Notes under the pieces: generated by a model
The model's database searches: none
Told to the model about the DNA's origin: nothing
Seen by the model: only the letters and a program-made list of their open reading frames with translations
Program-made: the position numbers and the translations under genes
Shown: positions 18,215-27,089 of the stretch, piece by piece
Numbering within the stretch: the stretch's first letter is position 1
Layout of the letters: the number at the start of each line of letters is the position of its first letter
From: JAKSCF01 sp028279945
Lineage (GTDB): Bacteria > Bacillota > Clostridia > Peptostreptococcales > JAAYPU01
Length of the DNA: 32,406 nt
Direction of reading: 5' to 3'
Assembly (NCBI GenBank): GCA_028279945.1
Contig: JANQMT010000020.1
Span: forward strand, 1-32,406

Positions 18215-18230
18215 AGCAAAGTCCATGCCA
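18215..18230 (-). promoter_or_regulatory. Sigma-54 promoter of the amidohydrolase/transporter operon
   Basis: The minus strand reads TGGCATG-N4-TTGCT, which keeps the invariant GG and GC ten bases apart. Start of transcription is expected near 18203, leaving a leader of about 135 nt with a TAACCGGTTA palindrome at 18181-18190. The sigma-54 activator gene lies immediately upstream. Confidence 0.85.
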
Positions 18231-18310
18231 ATAACCAAAGCCCATATGAGACGCTATTGACCTTTAAAAATACAGAGTTAATTTCAAATTTAAAACCATC
18301 AAAAATGAGG

Positions 18311-18342
18311 AAAATAAAAAAGGGGGGAAAATTTTTCCCCCC
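18311..18342 (-). terminator. Rho-independent terminator of the first sigma-54 activator gene
   Basis: The minus strand has six G, AAAAATTTT, six C (18322-18342) followed by TTTTTTATTTT. The first stem base is the final G of the TAG stop codon, so the terminator begins inside the stop. Confidence 0.9.
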
Positions 18343-19730
18343 TATAGTAAAATTTTTTTTACTATATTGTACTTGTTCATCTTATATTTTAATAACTGTT
18401 TGGAAATGCCCAATCTTCTTGCTGTTTCAGCAATTCTTTCATTAGAATTTGTAAACTCTCTCATAATTATATTCTTTTCATATGCTTCCAAACAATGTTT
18501 CAGTGATTTTGAATGATCACTTTTCTCTGTTTTTAGTTCAGCTCCAAAACCTTTACCGATACGTTCAGGAATATCCTGTAATGTTATTTCCTCGGAACTG
18601 ACATTATTAAAAGCCATCTCGATGGCGTTTTTTAATTCTCTTATATTCCCCGGCCAATTGTATTTATAAAAATAATCCATCACTTGGGGCTGAATGCCAC
18701 TGACTTGAATGTTCATATTATCATTATAAAAACTAATAAAATAATCAACTAATCCCTTTATATCATCCATTCTTTCCGATAGGTTGGGCAAATTGATCTG
18801 AACTACGCCCAGTCTATAAAATAAATCTTCTCTTAATCTTTTATCTGCAACCATTTTTTCAGGGTCCTCATTGGTGGCTGAAATAATCCTGATGTCTAAA
18901 TCAATGTTCTTTGTACCGCCTACCCTTTTAATGGTTTTCTCTTCAATTGCTTTTAGTAATTTTACCTGTAGATTGTAATCCAAAGAGTTGACCTCATCCA
19001 AAAAAAGCGTGCCCCCCTCAGCTTGCTCAAATAAACCTTTCATATCTTCAGAACCGGTAAAGCTTCCTTTAACCGTTCCGAATAAAGTACTTTCTAATAA
19101 GGTGGAGGGAATCGCTCCACAATTTTGGGAAATAAATGGTCTGTGAAATCTTTCACTCAAATTATGGATGGCTTGTGCGACTACTTCTTTTCCTGCACCG
19201 GTCCTTCCAAAGATAAATACAGATGAATCCGTTTTAGCAGTTTTGGCTATTTTGTTTTTTATTTCTAGCATTTTAGGATTAACTGTTATAATATCGTCGA
19301 TGGTATAGATGGTATTATTATTTCTGTAGATTTTATGGTACGAATAATTTTTTAGTAATTGGATGGTCTCTCTGGTATAAATTCGCTTTGAAAATTCAAT
19401 GGCACCAATAATATTACCTTTTTCTAAAAGGGGATAAGTAGAGTTAATAGAAAAAATACTGTTATTATTTTTTTTGGATATGAGTTTCTGTTTATTGTGA
19501 CATATTGGAATACCGGTCTTTAAGACTTTCATAATAGTACTGTTTTCTTCGGTAACATTTTTATAAAGAGACGTCACTTTTTTCCCTAACATCTCATCAG
19601 GCTTCATTCTAAGTGTTTTCAATACACTTAAGTCAGGAAAATCAAAGTAAAGAATATCTCCTTTTTCATCCACTATCAAAATGTCTTCAAAATCAGATAA
19701 TTTTCTAAAATCATTAGTATTCACATCCAC
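18342..19730 (-). CDS. Sigma-54-dependent transcriptional activator (PAS, AAA+, Fis-type HTH)
   Basis: 462 residues. The N-terminal PAS-like sensor spans about residues 10-115. The AAA+ core has Walker A GRTGAGKE (175-182), the sigma-54-contact loop GSFTGS (222-227) in place of GAFTGA, Walker B GTLFLDEV (240-247) and the sensor WPGNIREL. A Fis-type helix-turn-helix lies at about 430-460 (AETARRLGISKQLLKYK). The last residue of the contact loop is Ser, an uncommon change from Ala. Starts at GTG (19728-19730) after GGGTGG. It lies directly upstream of the -24/-12 promoter at 18215 and probably controls the amidohydrolase, YfcC and AGCS genes; the inducer is unknown. Confidence 0.92.
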   Translation of the reverse strand: MDVNTNDFRKLSDFEDILIVDEKGDILYFDFPDLSVLKTLRMKPDEMLGKKVTSLYKNVTEENSTIMKVLKTGIPICHNKQKLISKKNNNSIFSINSTYPLLEKGNIIGAIEFSKRIYTRETIQLLKNYSYHKIYRNNNTIYTIDDIITVNPKMLEIKNKIAKTAKTDSSVFIFGRTGAGKEVVAQAIHNLSERFHRPFISQNCGAIPSTLLESTLFGTVKGSFTGSEDMKGLFEQAEGGTLFLDEVNSLDYNLQVKLLKAIEEKTIKRVGGTKNIDLDIRIISATNEDPEKMVADKRLREDLFYRLGVVQINLPNLSERMDDIKGLVDYFISFYNDNMNIQVSGIQPQVMDYFYKYNWPGNIRELKNAIEMAFNNVSSEEITLQDIPERIGKGFGAELKTEKSDHSKSLKHCLEAYEKNIIMREFTNSNERIAETARRLGISKQLLKYKMNKYNIVKKILL

Positions 19731-19850
19731 TATGCTACCACCCTTTTTCTTCTGTAGATTGATTCAACGATTTACTAACTTTTGCAATTCTAAGGAGCTA
19801 TATGTGTTAACCAAAGTCAGAACCAAATTAAAATAAATACATATACTCAT

Positions 19851-19879
19851 ATAATAAATTATACGCCATAATATGTAAA
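19851..19879 (-). promoter_or_regulatory. Sigma-A promoter of the first sigma-54 activator gene
   Basis: TTTACA (19874-19879), a 17-bp spacer and TATTAT (19851-19856) lie on the minus strand, about 120 bp before the GTG start. It lies just past the HMG-CoA reductase stop codon, and no terminator for that upstream gene is visible. Confidence 0.6.
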
Positions 19880-19898
19880 CATCCACAGTCCCTTCAGT

Positions 19899-21164
19899 TT
19901 ATTTCATAAGTTCTTCCAGAATTTGTTTTGCAATATCCACTCTAACTTTTTTCATAGCAATCATTTTTTCTGTTACTTTATCGATAAGTTCTCCTTGTGC
20001 GCCGGCATTAATTGCAATGTTTCTGGCATGAAGGGACATGTGTCCTCTTTGGATACCCTCTGTGGCAAGGGCTCTGATGGCTGCAAGATTTTGAACCAAG
20101 CCAATGGATGCTATCACTTCTCCAAGTTCAGCTGCCGTCTTAACCTTTAATATCTTAACTGCTAATTTTGCCATTGGGTGGACAGCCGTAGCGCCTCCAA
20201 CCAGCCCAACGGCTAAGGGCAGTTCAATGGATCCGGATAAATGTCCTTCAACGGTTTTTTCCCATTTGGACAAGGAAGTATATGTCCCTGATCTAGCTGC
20301 ATAGGCATGTGCACCTGCTTCTACTGCTCGTGTATCATTTCCTGTAGCCAGCACCACCGCTGAGATACCATTCATTATACCTTTATTATGAGTCGTTGCT
20401 CTATATGGGTCAATATTTGCAAACTCTCCTGCCCATAATATTGCATCCACTACACTTTCTCCCCCTAATTCTTCTTTAGTTGCAATAGCTTTTGCCCTTA
20501 CAATTCTTTTGTCCGCCAAATTGGATAAAATTTTTAAATAAACGGTTCCGCCGCTTAGAGATTGTATCATAGGCGAAAGTGCTTCTGCCATTGTATTCAC
20601 AGCGTTTGCACCCATAGCATCTTTTGTATTTACAATTAAATGCAGTATTACCATTGGGCCAAGTTTGGAGTCCAGCACTCGTATTTCAATATCCTTTGCG
20701 CCTCCGCCCAAGCTTACCAGCACAGGGTCTTGTTTATTTGCAAAATCAATAATCTCATCTTTATGTTCCAATAATACGCTTTTCACAAAGTATGGATTCG
20801 TTATTCCGATTACTTGCATTTGTGCAATCATAAAGGGTTCCGGTTGAGATGCTGAAACACCGCCTTTAGACCTTACAAACTTAGAGGCATTACTTGCAGC
20901 AGCAATAACCGACGGTTCTTCGGTAGCCATTGGAACCAAATATTCTTTTTCGTTTACCGTTAGATTTGTTGCAATGCCCATAGGGATTTGAAGCCTTCCT
21001 ATAACATTTTCAACCATGTGATCTGCTTTTTCCATAGATAGGGTATCTGAATCATTAAGTATTGCCATATCCTCCCTTGTTAAATCGGCAAACGACCGAA
21101 TAATTTTTTGACGTTCCTCAATACTCATTTTATAAAAACCTTTTATTTGTGAAGAGTTTTCCAT
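19899..21164 (-). CDS. mvaA: Class II (degradative type) hydroxymethylglutaryl-CoA reductase
   Basis: 421 residues, the length of the Pseudomonas mevalonii enzyme. In catabolic organisms it oxidises mevalonate with CoA and NAD to HMG-CoA. Catalytic residues align: Glu83 in EEPS, Lys261 in HNKG, Asp277 in GNDTRA and His379 in GHMSLHARN. The N-terminal ENVIGRLQIPMGIATNL and DAMGANAVNT segments are also typical. It follows the lyase-like gene by 77 bp and shares its sigma-54 promoter. Class II enzymes can also serve biosynthesis of mevalonate, but no synthase or kinase is nearby and the inducible promoter, lyase and TRAP importer favour catabolism. ATG has AAAGGAGA upstream. Confidence 0.93.
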   Translation of the reverse strand: MENSSQIKGFYKMSIEERQKIIRSFADLTREDMAILNDSDTLSMEKADHMVENVIGRLQIPMGIATNLTVNEKEYLVPMATEEPSVIAAASNASKFVRSKGGVSASQPEPFMIAQMQVIGITNPYFVKSVLLEHKDEIIDFANKQDPVLVSLGGGAKDIEIRVLDSKLGPMVILHLIVNTKDAMGANAVNTMAEALSPMIQSLSGGTVYLKILSNLADKRIVRAKAIATKEELGGESVVDAILWAGEFANIDPYRATTHNKGIMNGISAVVLATGNDTRAVEAGAHAYAARSGTYTSLSKWEKTVEGHLSGSIELPLAVGLVGGATAVHPMAKLAVKILKVKTAAELGEVIASIGLVQNLAAIRALATEGIQRGHMSLHARNIAINAGAQGELIDKVTEKMIAMKKVRVDIAKQILEELMK

Positions 21165-21241
21165 ATTCTATCTCCTTTCATTTTTAATAATAGTAAACTC
21201 TAAATGTATCCTCTTTAAATGATTCCTGACATATTCTATTT

Positions 21242-22240
21242 TTATTTTATTCTGCCACTACAGACCGTTTCACTTCTCAATCGTCGACCTACAATTTTTT
21301 CCACCATCTTTCCGATTTCCAACACCTTATCTACGTCCACACCTACATCAATTCCCATCTCATCCATCATAACGACTAAATCTTCAGTTGATACCAAACC
21401 AACATTATTAGGATCTTTATAATAATAGGCTCCCGTTCCTAAAACCGGAGAACCGTCTACAAAATTTGCCGGCTGACCGCCAAGTCCTCCTAATGTACAT
21501 TCAAAATTAATGATTCCGGCCTGAAGGGCCGCAAGAACATTTGCCAATCCCCAGCCTCTGGTCACATGGAAGTGAGCAATATGCAGCTTGGGATCAGGAA
21601 AAGCGTCCAATAAAGTTGAAAAATATCTGTACACCTTATCGGGGGGTGCTGAACCATCATGATCGGCATGCTCAATATCATCCGCACCGATTTCTAAATA
21701 GCGCTTGGTGAAATCAATTGCTTTATTCATATCCATGGGGCCTTCAATTGGGCAGCCCCATATGGTACTAATTGTGCCATTGACCTTTATACCTGCATCA
21801 TGAGCATCTTTTATACATTGTTCCGTCATTTTCCAATATTCGTCATGGCTTAATCGGGAATTTTTATACATATATGAAGCAGATGTAGGAACCATTTGGA
21901 GAATTCTATTTGGCCCATATCCTTTTTCCTTTAATTCTATGGCTCGCTTAACGGCTTTCTCACGGATCGTAACGGCAGTCAGCTCTACTTCAGGCAGTAT
22001 TTTGTTGATACGCTTACTGTTGTACAATCCCTTGAATAATTCTTCTCCGTCTTTAAATTGGGGCATCACTTTAGGGTTACCGAGATTGGTGACCTCGACC
22101 CTCCTAAACCCTGCCAATAGCAGCTCTTCCAGACACCATAATTTAGCACTGGTGGGAATAAACTTTTCTTCATGCTGAAAGCCGTCTCTTACAGTGATAT
22201 CTCCTAAATTTACTTTGCATGGGTAATTTAAATTACTCAT
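21242..22240 (-). CDS. HMG-CoA lyase-like DRE-TIM metallolyase with altered active-site loop
   Basis: 332-residue TIM-barrel protein. Conserved lyase features are TVRDGFQHE (Arg18, Asp19, Glu24), EVTN..NPK.MPQ, GCPIEG (162-167), the metal-binding HFH (His223, His225) and a late STEDLVVMM. The normal HMG-CoA lyase loop GLGGCP is GLGGQP here (Gln256), so the catalytic Cys is absent. The usual ISLGDTIG and CHDT segments read IEHADHDG and FHVT, and about 15 residues are inserted after the loop. It may cleave a related 3-hydroxy-3-methyl acyl-CoA or use a different mechanism. First gene after the sigma-54 promoter at 22287-22302; ATG preceded by AAAGGAG; HMG-CoA reductase follows. Confidence 0.85.
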   Translation of the reverse strand: MSNLNYPCKVNLGDITVRDGFQHEEKFIPTSAKLWCLEELLLAGFRRVEVTNLGNPKVMPQFKDGEELFKGLYNSKRINKILPEVELTAVTIREKAVKRAIELKEKGYGPNRILQMVPTSASYMYKNSRLSHDEYWKMTEQCIKDAHDAGIKVNGTISTIWGCPIEGPMDMNKAIDFTKRYLEIGADDIEHADHDGSAPPDKVYRYFSTLLDAFPDPKLHIAHFHVTRGWGLANVLAALQAGIINFECTLGGLGGQPANFVDGSPVLGTGAYYYKDPNNVGLVSTEDLVVMMDEMGIDVGVDVDKVLEIGKMVEKIVGRRLRSETVCSGRIK

Positions 22241-22286
22241 GTTTTTTGCTCCTTTCTCTTATTAATAGTATTTAAAATAATTAATG

Positions 22287-22302
22287 AGCAATTATTATGC
22301 CA
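22287..22302 (-). promoter_or_regulatory. Sigma-54 promoter of the lyase-reductase operon
   Basis: The minus strand reads TGGCATA-N4-TTGCT, a near-perfect -24/-12 element with GG and GC ten bases apart, about 50 bp before the lyase-like start codon. The matching upstream palindrome is at 22363-22376. Confidence 0.9.
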
Positions 22303-22304
22303 AT

Positions 22305-22349
22305 AAAAAAACACCACAAAACTTTGATTTAATTAAGGTTTTGCGGTGC
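22305..22349 (-). terminator. Rho-independent terminator of the second sigma-54 activator gene
   Basis: The minus strand pairs CACCGCAAAAC with GTTTTGTGGTG around an A/T-rich loop and ends in seven T residues. It separates the activator gene from the -24/-12 promoter only a few bases downstream. Confidence 0.88.
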
Positions 22350-22362
22350 TCAACATTTTGAA

Positions 22363-22376
22363 TAGCATATATGCTA
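22363..22376. promoter_or_regulatory. Palindromic activator site TAGCAT-N2-ATGCTA, lyase operon
   Basis: TAGCATATATGCTA is a perfect palindrome about 61 bp upstream of the -24/-12 element at 22287-22302, a normal distance for a sigma-54 enhancer. The same half-sites recur at 29050-29063 before the other operon of this locus. Confidence 0.75.
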
Positions 22377-22437
22377 CAATATTACAGGGGATCTTTCCCA
22401 TAGCTATGGCATATGTTATACACTTGGTGCATTATTG

Positions 22438-24003
22438 CTATAAGAGTGCATGTTCATTTAATTTTCGGTAAAAGGTTCTTCTGCTAATGCCCAATGTTTG
22501 CATTGCTGATGTTCTATTATTATTATTAGCCTTTAACGTATCTATTATGACTTTTCTTTCTGCAGCAGCCAATGCCTGCTTTAATGTCATAGGAACAAAT
22601 ACCTGCTCTACCGGTTGATTCACAGCAATCTTAGAATTACTTGTGATAGAACTACCGAAATAATCCATAATAGCATTTTTATCATAATATCCACTTTGGC
22701 ACATAATTACGGCATTTTCAATAAAATTTTTTAATTCTCTCACATTTCCCGGCCAATCATAATTATAAAGCAAAGCAAATACGTCGTCTGCCAATCGAAC
22801 ATTTTTGCTGTATTTTATATTTGTCTGTCTTAAAAAATGATTAAGAAATAAAACAACATCTTCTTTTCGTTCTCTCAATGGCGGTACCATAAGTGAAACC
22901 GTATTGATTCTGTAAAATAGGTCTTTACGAAATAATTTGTTATCAATCATTTTTTCCAACGGCTGATTTGTTGCAGATATAATTCTTACATTTACAGAAA
23001 CCATTTTTTCACTGCCAATCTTTTCAATTTCATTATCTTGAAGCGCTCTCAAGAGTTTTGTCTGCATCCTAACAGGCATATCTCCGATCTCGTCAAGAAA
23101 TAGCGTTCCGCCGTCCGCTAACTCAAATTTACCAGTTTTACCTTTTGTTTTAGCCCCTGTGAAAGAACCTCCTTCATATCCGAATAATTCACTCTCTATA
23201 AGATTATCCGGTATAGCCGCACAATTTACCACAACAAAAGGTTTATCTGCTCTTACGCTTCTGTCGTGGATAAATTTAGCCAACACTTCTTTACCTACTC
23301 CATTTTCTCCTCTGATCAAAACCGGCACATCTGTCTCTGCAACAATTGCAGCTTTTTCAACCAGCCTTAAAAACGAATGACTCTGGCCCACAATAGCAAC
23401 TGAATCTTCTTGATTTTCAAGCTTTAATTGCTGCCTTAAGTAAAGAACTTCAGAGCGAACCTCTTCCACTTTATCTTTTAAGTCCTCAATGGTGGTATCA
23501 CTAAAAATCGAGACAGCCCCTTTGAGCTTCTTTTTAATGTAGATAGGGTATATTAAGCCGGAAACGTTCTTTCCAATGGTTTCTAAATATCGTTTTTCCA
23601 TCACAATTCTTTCACCCATTTTAGCAGCACTCATAATAGCAGAATTAGCAGTAAGATTATTGATGGAATTTCCAATGATGTCTTTTAGAGATTTACCCAG
23701 GAGTTTAGCGTATTCTTCATTGGCATAAAAAACTGTCCCTTTTGTGTCAATTGCAACAATACCGGTGGGAAGAAAATCCAGTATACTGCAAATCATATCA
23801 AAATTGTCTGCCCGCAAAGTCTTAATCAGTAAATCCTTTTTGATTTGTCCGATAATGATATTTGCTTCATTAATAATTGGAATGTTATCCTGATATTTTT
23901 CAATCTCGTCAAGATGAATCATATATACATTTTCATCATACATAATCCCATCCGACTCAGTATTGTGAGACTGTTGGGCTTCCATTATCCTGAGCATTTC
24001 CAT
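22438..24003 (-). CDS. Sigma-54-dependent transcriptional activator (PAS, AAA+, Fis-type HTH) of the mevalonate-type locus
   Basis: 521 residues. The first 65 residues are of uncertain type, possibly half of a CBS-like sensor (MIHLDEIEKYQDNIPIIN). A PAS domain covers about 70-170 (LPTGIVAIDTKGTVFYAN) and a short coiled coil about 172-198. The AAA+ core has Walker A GENGVGKE (232-239), the sigma-54 loop GSFTGA (279-284), Walker B GTLFLDEI (299-306) and WPGNVREL. The C-terminal Fis-type HTH is SAMQTLGISRRTFYRKL. ATG follows GAGGTGA. It lies between the two operons that share a -24/-12 promoter and the TAGCAT-N2-ATGCTA palindrome, so it is the likely activator of both. The inducer is unknown. 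Confidence 0.93.
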   Translation of the reverse strand: MEMLRIMEAQQSHNTESDGIMYDENVYMIHLDEIEKYQDNIPIINEANIIIGQIKKDLLIKTLRADNFDMICSILDFLPTGIVAIDTKGTVFYANEEYAKLLGKSLKDIIGNSINNLTANSAIMSAAKMGERIVMEKRYLETIGKNVSGLIYPIYIKKKLKGAVSIFSDTTIEDLKDKVEEVRSEVLYLRQQLKLENQEDSVAIVGQSHSFLRLVEKAAIVAETDVPVLIRGENGVGKEVLAKFIHDRSVRADKPFVVVNCAAIPDNLIESELFGYEGGSFTGAKTKGKTGKFELADGGTLFLDEIGDMPVRMQTKLLRALQDNEIEKIGSEKMVSVNVRIISATNQPLEKMIDNKLFRKDLFYRINTVSLMVPPLRERKEDVVLFLNHFLRQTNIKYSKNVRLADDVFALLYNYDWPGNVRELKNFIENAVIMCQSGYYDKNAIMDYFGSSITSNSKIAVNQPVEQVFVPMTLKQALAAAERKVIIDTLKANNNNRTSAMQTLGISRRTFYRKLNEHALL

Positions 24004-24054
24004 CCTTGTTCACCTCACCCTTTCCGTGCTTTTGTGAATCTGTGAATATATGCT

Positions 24055-24083
24055 ATAATAACAGAAAAATCTAGGATTTTCAA
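24055..24083 (-). promoter_or_regulatory. Sigma-A promoter of the second sigma-54 activator gene
   Basis: TTGAAA (24078-24083), 17 bp and TATTAT (24055-24060) lie on the minus strand about 50 bp before the activator ATG. A half-site resembling the enhancer (TAGCAT, minus strand 24049-24054) directly follows the -10 box, which could allow autoregulation. Confidence 0.65.
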
Positions 24084-24111
24084 TTATGCCCATAAGAAGA
24101 AAAAGGTGAGG

Positions 24112-25395
24112 TTAATTTAATACATATGGCAGCCATAAAGACAGCCCCGGTATTAAAATAATAATTGCGGTTATCACAGCATAGGCAATAATATATTTAA
24201 TAACACCTTTTGATACATTTTCAACAGAAGCATCACAGACACCTGCCGAAACATATAAAGCTGTCCCAAAAGGAGGGCTTATCTGCCCGATCTGCATGCA
24301 TAAAATCATCACAACATTAAAGTGAATTAAATCTACACCCACTGCTAATAGTGCAGGATAGAGCGCAGGAATTGTAAGGTACAAAATCGGAATTACGTCC
24401 AGCACCATGCCAAATAGTATGAACAATATGGCAGATGCAAACATTAATTGAGTGGCAGTTAGACCCATACCTACTATTATTTCGCTGATCTGCTGCGGAA
24501 TCCTGAGGAAAGTAATGGGATTGGCAAACAATATGGCACCTGCAACCAAGATAAAAATCATAGAATTTGACGTCACTGTGCTGACAATAGATGCTTTAAA
24601 CGTTTTCCAGTTAAGCTTACGATAAATAAATGCAATAAATAAGCTGTATACTGCAGCAAGAGCGCCTGCTTCAGTAGGTGTTACCACGCCTGCATAAATA
24701 GAACCTAACACGGCTACCGGCATAATTAGTGCCGGGAATCCCAGAACTAATGATTTCCCTCTATTTTTCCAAGAATACAGTTTTGGGTTTTCGATGATTT
24801 CGTTTTTATCCGGTTTTGGGCTATTCAACCAAGCCATAACACATAAAACAATTCCGCTGATAATGCCGGGAATAATACCGGAAATAAACAATGTTCCCGT
24901 ATTTTGCTGTACCATAACACCGTACAAAATCATTAAGATGCTAGGCGGTATCATCTGCCCCAGCGTACATGAGGCTGCTAACAAAGAGGCAATAAAGTCA
25001 TTACTATATCCCTTTTTAAGCATTTCAGGCCTTGCAAGAGCTGCAACTCCCGCTAATGTAGCTGTACTGGATCCTGTAATTGCAGCAAAAATCATACACA
25101 TCACAACAGATGTTATTGCTAATCCTCCTCGTCGTTTGCCGAAAAACGAATTTACAACATTAAAAATATACAGGGATGGACCGCAGTAAGCCATTACCGC
25201 TCCCGCTAACAAGAAGAAGGTTATTGCCATTAGAGTAAAACTGTCTATTCCGTTAAAAAAGGTAATGGGAACATTTTGTACCGGTAAACCGATGACAAAT
25301 ATGATGAGAAATACTGCACCTAGCGAAAGCGCTGTCCAAATGGGGATACCTAATATAAACAACCCGACTGTAATGAGAAATCCTATTGCTATCAT
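24112..25395 (-). CDS. dctM: TRAP transporter large permease subunit, DctM type
   Basis: 427-residue membrane protein with about twelve hydrophobic helices, the standard DctM length. The family segments IPITFFNGIDSFTLMAIPFF-type (here TLMAITFFLLAGAVM), GAITGSSTATLAGVAALARPEM and TPTEAGALAAVYSLF are present. It forms the sodium-driven transport channel with DctQ for an organic acid delivered by DctP. Its start overlaps the dctQ end by 4 nt (translational coupling). Last gene of the acnX-TRAP operon; the activator's promoter lies just past its stop. Confidence 0.95.
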   Translation of the reverse strand: MIAIGFLITVGLFILGIPIWTALSLGAVFLIIFVIGLPVQNVPITFFNGIDSFTLMAITFFLLAGAVMAYCGPSLYIFNVVNSFFGKRRGGLAITSVVMCMIFAAITGSSTATLAGVAALARPEMLKKGYSNDFIASLLAASCTLGQMIPPSILMILYGVMVQQNTGTLFISGIIPGIISGIVLCVMAWLNSPKPDKNEIIENPKLYSWKNRGKSLVLGFPALIMPVAVLGSIYAGVVTPTEAGALAAVYSLFIAFIYRKLNWKTFKASIVSTVTSNSMIFILVAGAILFANPITFLRIPQQISEIIVGMGLTATQLMFASAILFILFGMVLDVIPILYLTIPALYPALLAVGVDLIHFNVVMILCMQIGQISPPFGTALYVSAGVCDASVENVSKGVIKYIIAYAVITAIIILIPGLSLWLPYVLN

Positions 25396-25901
25396 AACTT
25401 CATTTCACCGCCCTTAGGCGTTTCATTTATACTAAATAAGACAGCTAGAATTTTTAGAACACAATATAAAATGCTTACAGCCATGGAAATAGGTATCATA
25501 GCATATATTGCTTTCATAGTAAAAATCAGTGAATAACTTCTCATATTTGAAGCTAGAACCAGCTCCACACCCCAGATAAATAAAAGAATTGTAATGATAA
25601 GAACACAAACTGCAGTTAACAATTGATGCATCAGCAGTAATTTTCTTGATTGAATCTTCTCTGAAATAATACTCATGCAAATATGTGTCTCTTTGAACAC
25701 CATAGGTCCGCTTCCCAGTAATGCCGCAAAAATAATACAATATCGTGAAAGCTCCTCGGCCCACTCCCATGAAATTCCAAAGAAATACCTGGCAATGGTA
25801 ATGGTAAATACCATCCCGGTTCCAACTATTATAGCCAGCACGCAGATGGTTAATATAATTTTCGTTAAACCACGCTCAATATTCAATATTCTATCTTTCA
25901 A
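25392..25901 (-). CDS. dctQ: TRAP transporter small permease subunit, DctQ type
   Basis: 169-residue protein with four hydrophobic helices and the family motif FFGISWEWAEELSRYCIIFAA-like around residues 38-58, typical of DctQ. It associates with DctM. Translation starts at TTG (25899-25901), supported by GGAGG 6 nt upstream. It follows dctP by 69 bp, a gap that contains the hairpin at 25925-25951, and overlaps dctM by 4 nt. Confidence 0.93.
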   Translation of the reverse strand: MKDRILNIERGLTKIILTICVLAIIVGTGMVFTITIARYFFGISWEWAEELSRYCIIFAALLGSGPMVFKETHICMSIISEKIQSRKLLLMHQLLTAVCVLIITILLFIWGVELVLASNMRSYSLIFTMKAIYAMIPISMAVSILYCVLKILAVLFSINETPKGGEMKL

Positions 25902-25924
25902 ATTAGACCTCCTAGAAAGAATAA

Positions 25925-25951
25925 GCGGATAAATCCGTGCGGCTTATCCGC
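25925..25951 (-). other. Hairpin between dctP and dctQ
   Basis: GCGGATAA pairs perfectly with TTATCCGC around an 11-nt loop directly after the dctP stop. No T run follows on the minus strand. It probably protects the upstream message so that more binding protein than permease is made, as is common in binding-protein operons. Confidence 0.6.
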
Positions 25952-25970
25952 AATTCTGTGGATACTGATT

Positions 25971-27089
25971 TTACTTGACTTGAGGAATTTCAGGAATGAC
26001 ATGTCCCAGTTCTTTCTTTATTTTTATTACTTCATTAACCAAATACAATCCGTTATCTCCTGTTTTTTCCAGGTATAGCTTTAGGCCTTCTTCTCTAAGA
26101 TTGTTATAATTTGCCCAATATTCTTCAACCTCTTCCGGCGTATTAATAACAACTTCCACATTATATGGTTCTTCTTTCATCTCTTCTAAACTTCTGATGT
26201 CACCCATGCTTGTTTCATGATATGCCCATTCCTGTACTTTTGGCATTACAACTGTTTGCAGGATATCTTGTAAATCTTGGGGCAAAGCCTCATACCACGC
26301 AAGGTTAAGAATAAGGGGTATGCTATAGCACTTCATATGCGTAGCATTCAGATATTTAGTATGCCACAAATTATCATGGTAATGCTTTGCTGAAGTTTGC
26401 AAGCCATCCATAATCCCTTGAGATAATGCAACAGGAACTTCGCTGCCTGCAACCGTAATGGGATTTGCGTCTAATTTTTCGATGGTCATAGTAGCAACCA
26501 TCCCTCCGGAATGTCTGATTTTCATGCCTTTCATATCTTCCGGTCTGGTTATTTCATGTACATTATTAGCAGCAACAAACTGCCCAATTTGAGTTGTAAT
26601 ATTTCCAAGTCTATAAATTCCTTCCTCTTCTTGTTTTTCTCTTAACCAACTTTCAATAGGGCTATCCCATGCAGCAGCTATTTTAAACTCTTCTGATTTT
26701 CCAGGTTCGGTGACCCAGAAGAAAGGCAGTGTATAAATTGCTTCTTCAGGACATATGGTTTCCATTGAACCGTTGATGCTGTATATGGCTTCAACAGCAC
26801 CTGACTGAAGTATGCCGATTTGTTTGTCTTCCGCTCCTAACTGTGCATTGGGAAAAATGACTACTTCTATTCTTCCATCTGTTTCTTCCTCAACAACCTG
26901 TTTAAAATAATTCATATTTATCCCATGTTGTGCCGTTTCAGGATATGAATATGCCAGTTTCATTGTATGTACTTCTTTTTCAGCATTATCTGAATCATCG
27001 GATGAAGGTGCTGCCCCACCACAGCCTGAAATTGCCATTAGGAGTAAACTAACCATTATAAACACAGTCCATTTTTGTCTATTCTTCAT
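25971..27089 (-). CDS. dctP: TRAP transporter substrate-binding lipoprotein, DctP type
   Basis: 372-residue extracytoplasmic binding protein. The signal peptide ends in the lipobox ISGC (Cys near residue 22), followed by an acidic and serine-rich linker. The mature domain opens MKLAYSYPETAQHG and has the family segments VVIFPNAQLGAEDKQIGILQSG and the arginine region MKGMKIRHSGG, the usual site for the ligand carboxylate. The start at 27089 follows AGGAGG; the frame is open 43 codons further upstream but without a ribosome site or signal sequence. The ligand should be a monocarboxylic or dicarboxylic acid; mevalonate-like acids fit the neighbours. Confidence 0.93.
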   Translation of the reverse strand: MKNRQKWTVFIMVSLLLMAISGCGGAAPSSDDSDNAEKEVHTMKLAYSYPETAQHGINMNYFKQVVEEETDGRIEVVIFPNAQLGAEDKQIGILQSGAVEAIYSINGSMETICPEEAIYTLPFFWVTEPGKSEEFKIAAAWDSPIESWLREKQEEEGIYRLGNITTQIGQFVAANNVHEITRPEDMKGMKIRHSGGMVATMTIEKLDANPITVAGSEVPVALSQGIMDGLQTSAKHYHDNLWHTKYLNATHMKCYSIPLILNLAWYEALPQDLQDILQTVVMPKVQEWAYHETSMGDIRSLEEMKEEPYNVEVVINTPEEVEEYWANYNNLREEGLKLYLEKTGDNGLYLVNEVIKIKKELGHVIPEIPQVK

